Both the position numbers and the translations under genes were made by a program. A stretch of DNA of 64,000 bases from AC-32 sp963746155 (lineage in GTDB: Bacteria > Actinomycetota > Thermoleophilia > Gaiellales > Gaiellaceae): positions 1 through 64,000 of the forward strand of contig CAVVAB010000006.1 of the NCBI GenBank assembly GCA_963746155.1, in the 5' to 3' direction. The notes below the pieces were generated by a model, which was not told where the DNA came from, did not search any database, and saw nothing but the letters and a program-made list of their open reading frames with translations. Shown here piece after piece: positions 62,302 to 64,000 of this stretch. Each line of letters opens with the position of its first letter. Within the stretch, counting starts at the first letter, position 1.

Positions 62302-62909
62302 GTCCGTTGATCCCGATGGTGATCGAGCAGACGTCGCGCGGCGAGCGCTCGTTCGACATCTACTCGCGCCTTCTGAACGAGCGAATCATCTTCCTCGGAA
62401 CGCCCATCGACGACCAGATCGCCAACCTGATCATCGCCCAGCTCCTTCATCTCGAGTCCGAGGACCCCGACAAGGACGTCTCGATCTACATCAACTCGCC
62501 GGGCGGCTCCGTGTACCACGGGCTCGCGATCTACGACACGATGCAGTTCATCAAGCCGGACGTGCAGACGATCTGCGTGGGCACCGCGATGTCCATGGGC
62601 GCGCTCCTTCTGGCGGGCGGCGCGAAAGGAAAGCGAATGGCGCTGCCGAATGCCAAGATCCTCATTCACCAGGTCTGGGGCGGTTTCCAGGGGCAGGCAA
62701 CCGACATCGAGATCCACGCACGTGAGACGATTGCCCTGAAGCGGAGGCTCGAGGAGATCATGGCCGAGCACACGGGACAGGAGATCGACAAGGTCTCGAA
62801 GGACATGGAGCGCGACTACTTCATGACCCCGGGAGAGGCCAAGGACTACGGCATCATCGACAGTGTGATCATCCACCGAGACACATCGAAGGACGGGGCT
62901 AAACCCTAG
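62298..62909 (+). CDS. clpP: ATP-dependent Clp protease proteolytic subunit
   Basis: 203 residues with the full triad: Ser in VGTAMSMGALLLAGG, His in NAKILIHQVWGG and Asp in MERDYFMTPGEAKDYG. The INSPGGSVYHG oxyanion strand is present. Forms the tetradecameric chamber driven by ClpX/ClpC. The short propeptide (MSPLIPMVIEQTSRGERSFD) is typical. Coupled to tig. Confidence 0.97.
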   Translation: MSPLIPMVIEQTSRGERSFDIYSRLLNERIIFLGTPIDDQIANLIIAQLLHLESEDPDKDVSIYINSPGGSVYHGLAIYDTMQFIKPDVQTICVGTAMSMGALLLAGGAKGKRMALPNAKILIHQVWGGFQGQATDIEIHARETIALKRRLEEIMAEHTGQEIDKVSKDMERDYFMTPGEAKDYGIIDSVIIHRDTSKDGAKP

Positions 62910-62948
62910 CCCTAGCCTGGGAGCCGATTCCGAGGTAAAAGGAGAGAC

Positions 62949-64000
62949 GTGGCCCGCGCATCCGACGGAAACGAGCAGCTGCTCTGCAGCTTCTGCGGCA
63001 AGAGCCAGCGTCAGGTCAAGAAGCTCATCGCAGGCCCAGGGGTCTACATCTGCGACGAGTGCATCGATCTCTGCAACGAGATCATCGACGAGGAGCTGAC
63101 CGCTCCGGCCCAGCTCGATCTCGACAACCTGCCGCGGCCACGTGACATCTACTCCGTCCTGAACGACTACGTCGTCTCGCAGGAGGAGGCGAAGCGCACA
63201 CTCGCCGTCGCCGTCTACAACCACTACAAGCGCGTGCAGATGGCGACCGAGGAGGACGACGTCGAGCTGCAGAAGTCGAACATCCTCCTGCTCGGCCCGA
63301 CGGGATGCGGGAAGACGCTCCTGGCGCAGACGCTGGCGCGGATCCTCAACGTCCCGTTTGCGATCGCCGACGCAACCGCCCTCACCGAGGCCGGCTACGT
63401 GGGCGAGGACGTCGAGAACATCCTCCTCAAGCTGATCCAGGCGGCCGACTTCGACATCAAGAAGGCCGAGACCGGGATCATCTACATCGACGAGGTGGAC
63501 AAGATCGCGCGCAAGGCGGACAACCCGTCGATCACGCGCGACGTCTCGGGCGAGGGCGTCCAGCAGGCGCTCCTGAAGATTCTCGAGGGGACGGTGGCCT
63601 CGGTGCCACCGCAGGGCGGGCGCAAGCACCCGCACCAGGAGTTCCTCTCGATCGACACGACCAACGTCCTCTTCATCTGCGGCGGCGCGTTCGCCGACCT
63701 GGAGAAGATCATCGGCAAGCGGATCGGCAAGCACGCGGTCGGCTTCGGCGCCGACATCCGCTCGCGAAACTCGTTCGAGGCCTCCGAGATGCTGGCGAAG
63801 GTGATGCCGGAGGACCTGCTCGCGTACGGGCTGATCCCGGAGTTCATCGGTCGCCTGCCGGTCATCTCGGCCGTGCACCAGCTCCAGAAGGAAGATCTCG
63901 TCCGGATCCTGACCGAGCCCAAGAACGCGCTCGTCCGCCAGTACCAGCGCTTCTTCGCCTACGACAACATCGAGCTCGTCTTCACCGAGGACGCGCTCTG
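62949..64000 (+). CDS. clpX: ATP-dependent Clp protease ATP-binding subunit ClpX (3' cut by window)
   Basis: 350 codons visible from GTG 62949 with AAAAGGAGAG upstream. Zinc-binding domain: CSFCGKSQRQVKKL and ICDECIDLC. AAA+ module: ILLLGPTGCGKTLLAQTLA (Walker A), IIYIDEVDKIARKADNP (Walker B), RDVSGEGVQQALLKILEG (pore/IGF region follows) and sensor FICGGAFADLEKII. Unfolds substrates for ClpP. Runs off the end of the window without a stop; no shift seen. Confidence 0.96.
   Translation, partial: MARASDGNEQLLCSFCGKSQRQVKKLIAGPGVYICDECIDLCNEIIDEELTAPAQLDLDNLPRPRDIYSVLNDYVVSQEEAKRTLAVAVYNHYKRVQMATEEDDVELQKSNILLLGPTGCGKTLLAQTLARILNVPFAIADATALTEAGYVGEDVENILLKLIQAADFDIKKAETGIIYIDEVDKIARKADNPSITRDVSGEGVQQALLKILEGTVASVPPQGGRKHPHQEFLSIDTTNVLFICGGAFADLEKIIGKRIGKHAVGFGADIRSRNSFEASEMLAKVMPEDLLAYGLIPEFIGRLPVISAVHQLQKEDLVRILTEPKNALVRQYQRFFAYDNIELVFTEDAL

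Noticed and set aside
62124..63878. 584-codon minus-strand frame opposite tig-clpP-clpX
   Set aside because: Antisense shadow of three strongly conserved genes; no motif of its own.
1..64000. CRISPR array
   Set aside because: No set of regularly spaced direct repeats and no cas gene was found; the only repeats are dispersed intergenic units.

Overview
The window reads as high-GC chromosomal DNA of an actinobacterium, most likely class Thermoleophilia (Gaiellales-like). This is inferred from GC-rich codon use, the tig-clpP-clpX block, the mix of DUF202, ExoD, SagB and kelch proteins, and tRNA genes without encoded CCA. Nothing in the window fixes the taxonomy. The first 25 kb or so carries many single-base frameshifts, mostly in runs of G or C, inside genes that are otherwise well conserved. 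This looks like uncorrected sequence error rather than gene decay. From about 25.5 kb onward genes are largely intact, with isolated shifts in ileS and in genes near 51.5, 56.3, 58.1 and 58.9 kb.

Layout. 0-4.4 kb: nnrD (partial), an ATPase, alanine racemase, CCA-adding enzyme and a methyltransferase, in overlapping order. 4.5-6.5 kb, minus strand: SDR, MarR and two thioredoxin-fold proteins with ATGA overlaps. 6.5-9.9 kb: a large secreted subtilase. 10-13 kb: enoyl-ACP reductase, a threonine-dehydratase-like enzyme and an NDH-2/SQR-like flavoprotein. 13-18.3 kb, minus strand: a six-gene run of ECF sigma factor, membrane-anchored propeller protein, lipoprotein, M14 peptidase, peroxiredoxin and a polytopic membrane protein. 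The peroxiredoxin has an in-frame UGA at its catalytic position and a bacterial SECIS-like hairpin just downstream, so it is a candidate selenoprotein. 18.4-26.5 kb: a secreted protein, YbdK-type ligase with RidA, serine hydrolase, ApbE/ferric-reductase-like redox genes, a two-propeller lipoprotein, a cyclic-nucleotide-binding protein and a Nudix enzyme. 26.5-34 kb: MMPL transporter with divergent TetR, thioredoxin, ileS with a terminator, a response regulator and a CAP protein. 34-43.6 kb: tRNA-Pro, a cyclase/ATPase/TPR regulator, a large Q/N-rich secreted protein, MFS and AI-2E transporters, tRNA-Gly and a second CAP protein. 43.6-57 kb is an accessory zone with small enzymes, ArsR/SRPBCC pairs, a GFA-TPR fusion, a stand-alone double SagB protein, four intact tRNAs and repeats. 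57.6-60.9 kb: a FluG-like set of bicupin, glutamine-synthetase-like protein and amidohydrolase. 60.9-64 kb: tig, clpP and clpX (cut by the window end).

Two signals stand out. One is the UGA-containing peroxiredoxin. The other is a structured repeat placed exactly 3 nt downstream of three different tRNA genes (Arg-TCT, Arg-TCG, Leu-TAG). Its outer and inner stems change by compensatory substitutions between copies, and two copies share a further 95 nt or so. A duplicated 5' half of tRNA-Leu followed by related palindromes lies next to one copy. Two other short dispersed repeat families (a GGGGTCAGACCCC palindrome and a GTGACATTCCCG type) are also present.
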